DNA of 6,910 bases from Flavobacteriales bacterium UBA5871. GTDB lineage: Bacteria > Bacteroidota > Bacteroidia > Flavobacteriales_D > Crocinitomicaceae. A model generated the notes under the pieces. That model was not told the DNA's origin. It searched no databases and worked only from the letters and a program-made list of their open reading frames with translations. This document shows, piece by piece, positions 6,668-6,910 of this stretch; the first letter of the stretch is position 1; every line of letters begins with the position of its first letter. The position numbers and the translations under genes were made by a program. Location: positions 11,538 through 18,447 of the forward strand of contig DJFN01000179.1 in NCBI GenBank assembly GCA_002432085.1. The letters are read 5' to 3'.

Positions 6668-6910
6668 TCAATTCCAGTGAATGAACGTTCCCGCTTGAAG
6701 GGATTCATTGAATGTTTCCCGCAGTTTCTCCAGCTTGCGCTGAGCTCCGGGCTCGCCCTTTCGGACCTGTTGTTTAAGCTTATAATAGTAATCAATGGAG
6801 TGCCCGAAAACGTCCTGTTCGAGCATTTGCTTGATCTCCGAGATCCGCCCGTTCACGCCAATGAGAAAATGTTCGATTTCTCCTAATTCCTGTAATTCAT
6901 CATCACCGAG
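6668..6910 (-). CDS. Unrecognised small soluble protein, C-terminal part
   Basis: The frame is open from the right window edge to a TGA at 6668-6670, giving at least 80 residues. I do not recognise the family. The visible part is highly charged and almost certainly helical: an acidic start (LGDDELQELGEIEHFL), an ISEIKQMLEQDVFGHSIDYYYKL-like central helix broken by glycines, and a basic-acidic stretch rich in K, R and E. It ends with the aromatic tail FIHWN. No membrane helix, cysteine or obvious catalytic motif is seen. A GTG at 6856 could start a 62-residue version. However, the same frame continues upstream with protein-like sequence and no stop, so the start is probably outside the window. 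It converges on the dehydrogenase gene and shares the terminator at 6619-6652. Confidence 0.62.
   Translation of the reverse strand, partial: LGDDELQELGEIEHFLIGVNGRISEIKQMLEQDVFGHSIDYYYKLKQQVRKGEPGAQRKLEKLRETFNESLQAGTFIHWN

Overview
The window is a compact chromosomal segment from a bacterium of the phylum Bacteroidota, most likely a Flavobacteriales-like lineage; this comes from protein character and I cannot place it to genus. The pointers are a DUF4271 membrane protein next to a Bacteroidota-type HemD, promoter-like TTG / TAnnTTTG elements, no clear Shine-Dalgarno sequences, and CAATTGA-type heptamer arrays between genes. Base composition looks near 50% GC by eye.

Left block, all minus strand and read right to left: penicillin-binding protein 1A (961-3495), CoA-transferase subunit A (scoA, 257-955), then the N-terminus of a polytopic membrane protein resembling GT-C glycosyltransferases (1-247, cut by the window edge). 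Gaps of only 5 and 9 bp suggest one transcript, starting from a promoter-like site at 3513-3544. The scoB partner is not directly behind scoA; it lies outside the window or elsewhere.

Middle block, minus strand: a DUF4271 six-helix membrane protein (4385-5095) followed by uroporphyrinogen-III synthase hemD (3605-4354), closed by a hairpin terminator at 3564-3585. Both genes appear to use TTG starts.

Intergenic region 5096-5392: three arrays of a degenerate heptamer (CAATTGA / TCAATTG). The outer two are 30/34 identical inverted copies 146 bp apart, and the middle one contains a 28-bp imperfect palindrome. The outer arrays supply TTG -33 elements for divergent promoters driving DUF4271-hemD to the left and an acyl-CoA dehydrogenase to the right. 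This is the least ordinary part of the window.

Right block: a glutaryl-CoA dehydrogenase-type acyl-CoA dehydrogenase (5393-6598, plus strand) and a convergent unrecognised small protein (6668 to the edge, minus strand). A strong hairpin (6619-6652) between them can terminate both. ScoA and the dehydrogenase both belong to acyl-CoA catabolism (ketone bodies, lysine/tryptophan), but they are in separate transcription units. Apart from the repeat region the window is ordinary core metabolism and cell-wall synthesis; I do not see a defence, mobile or secondary-metabolite system.
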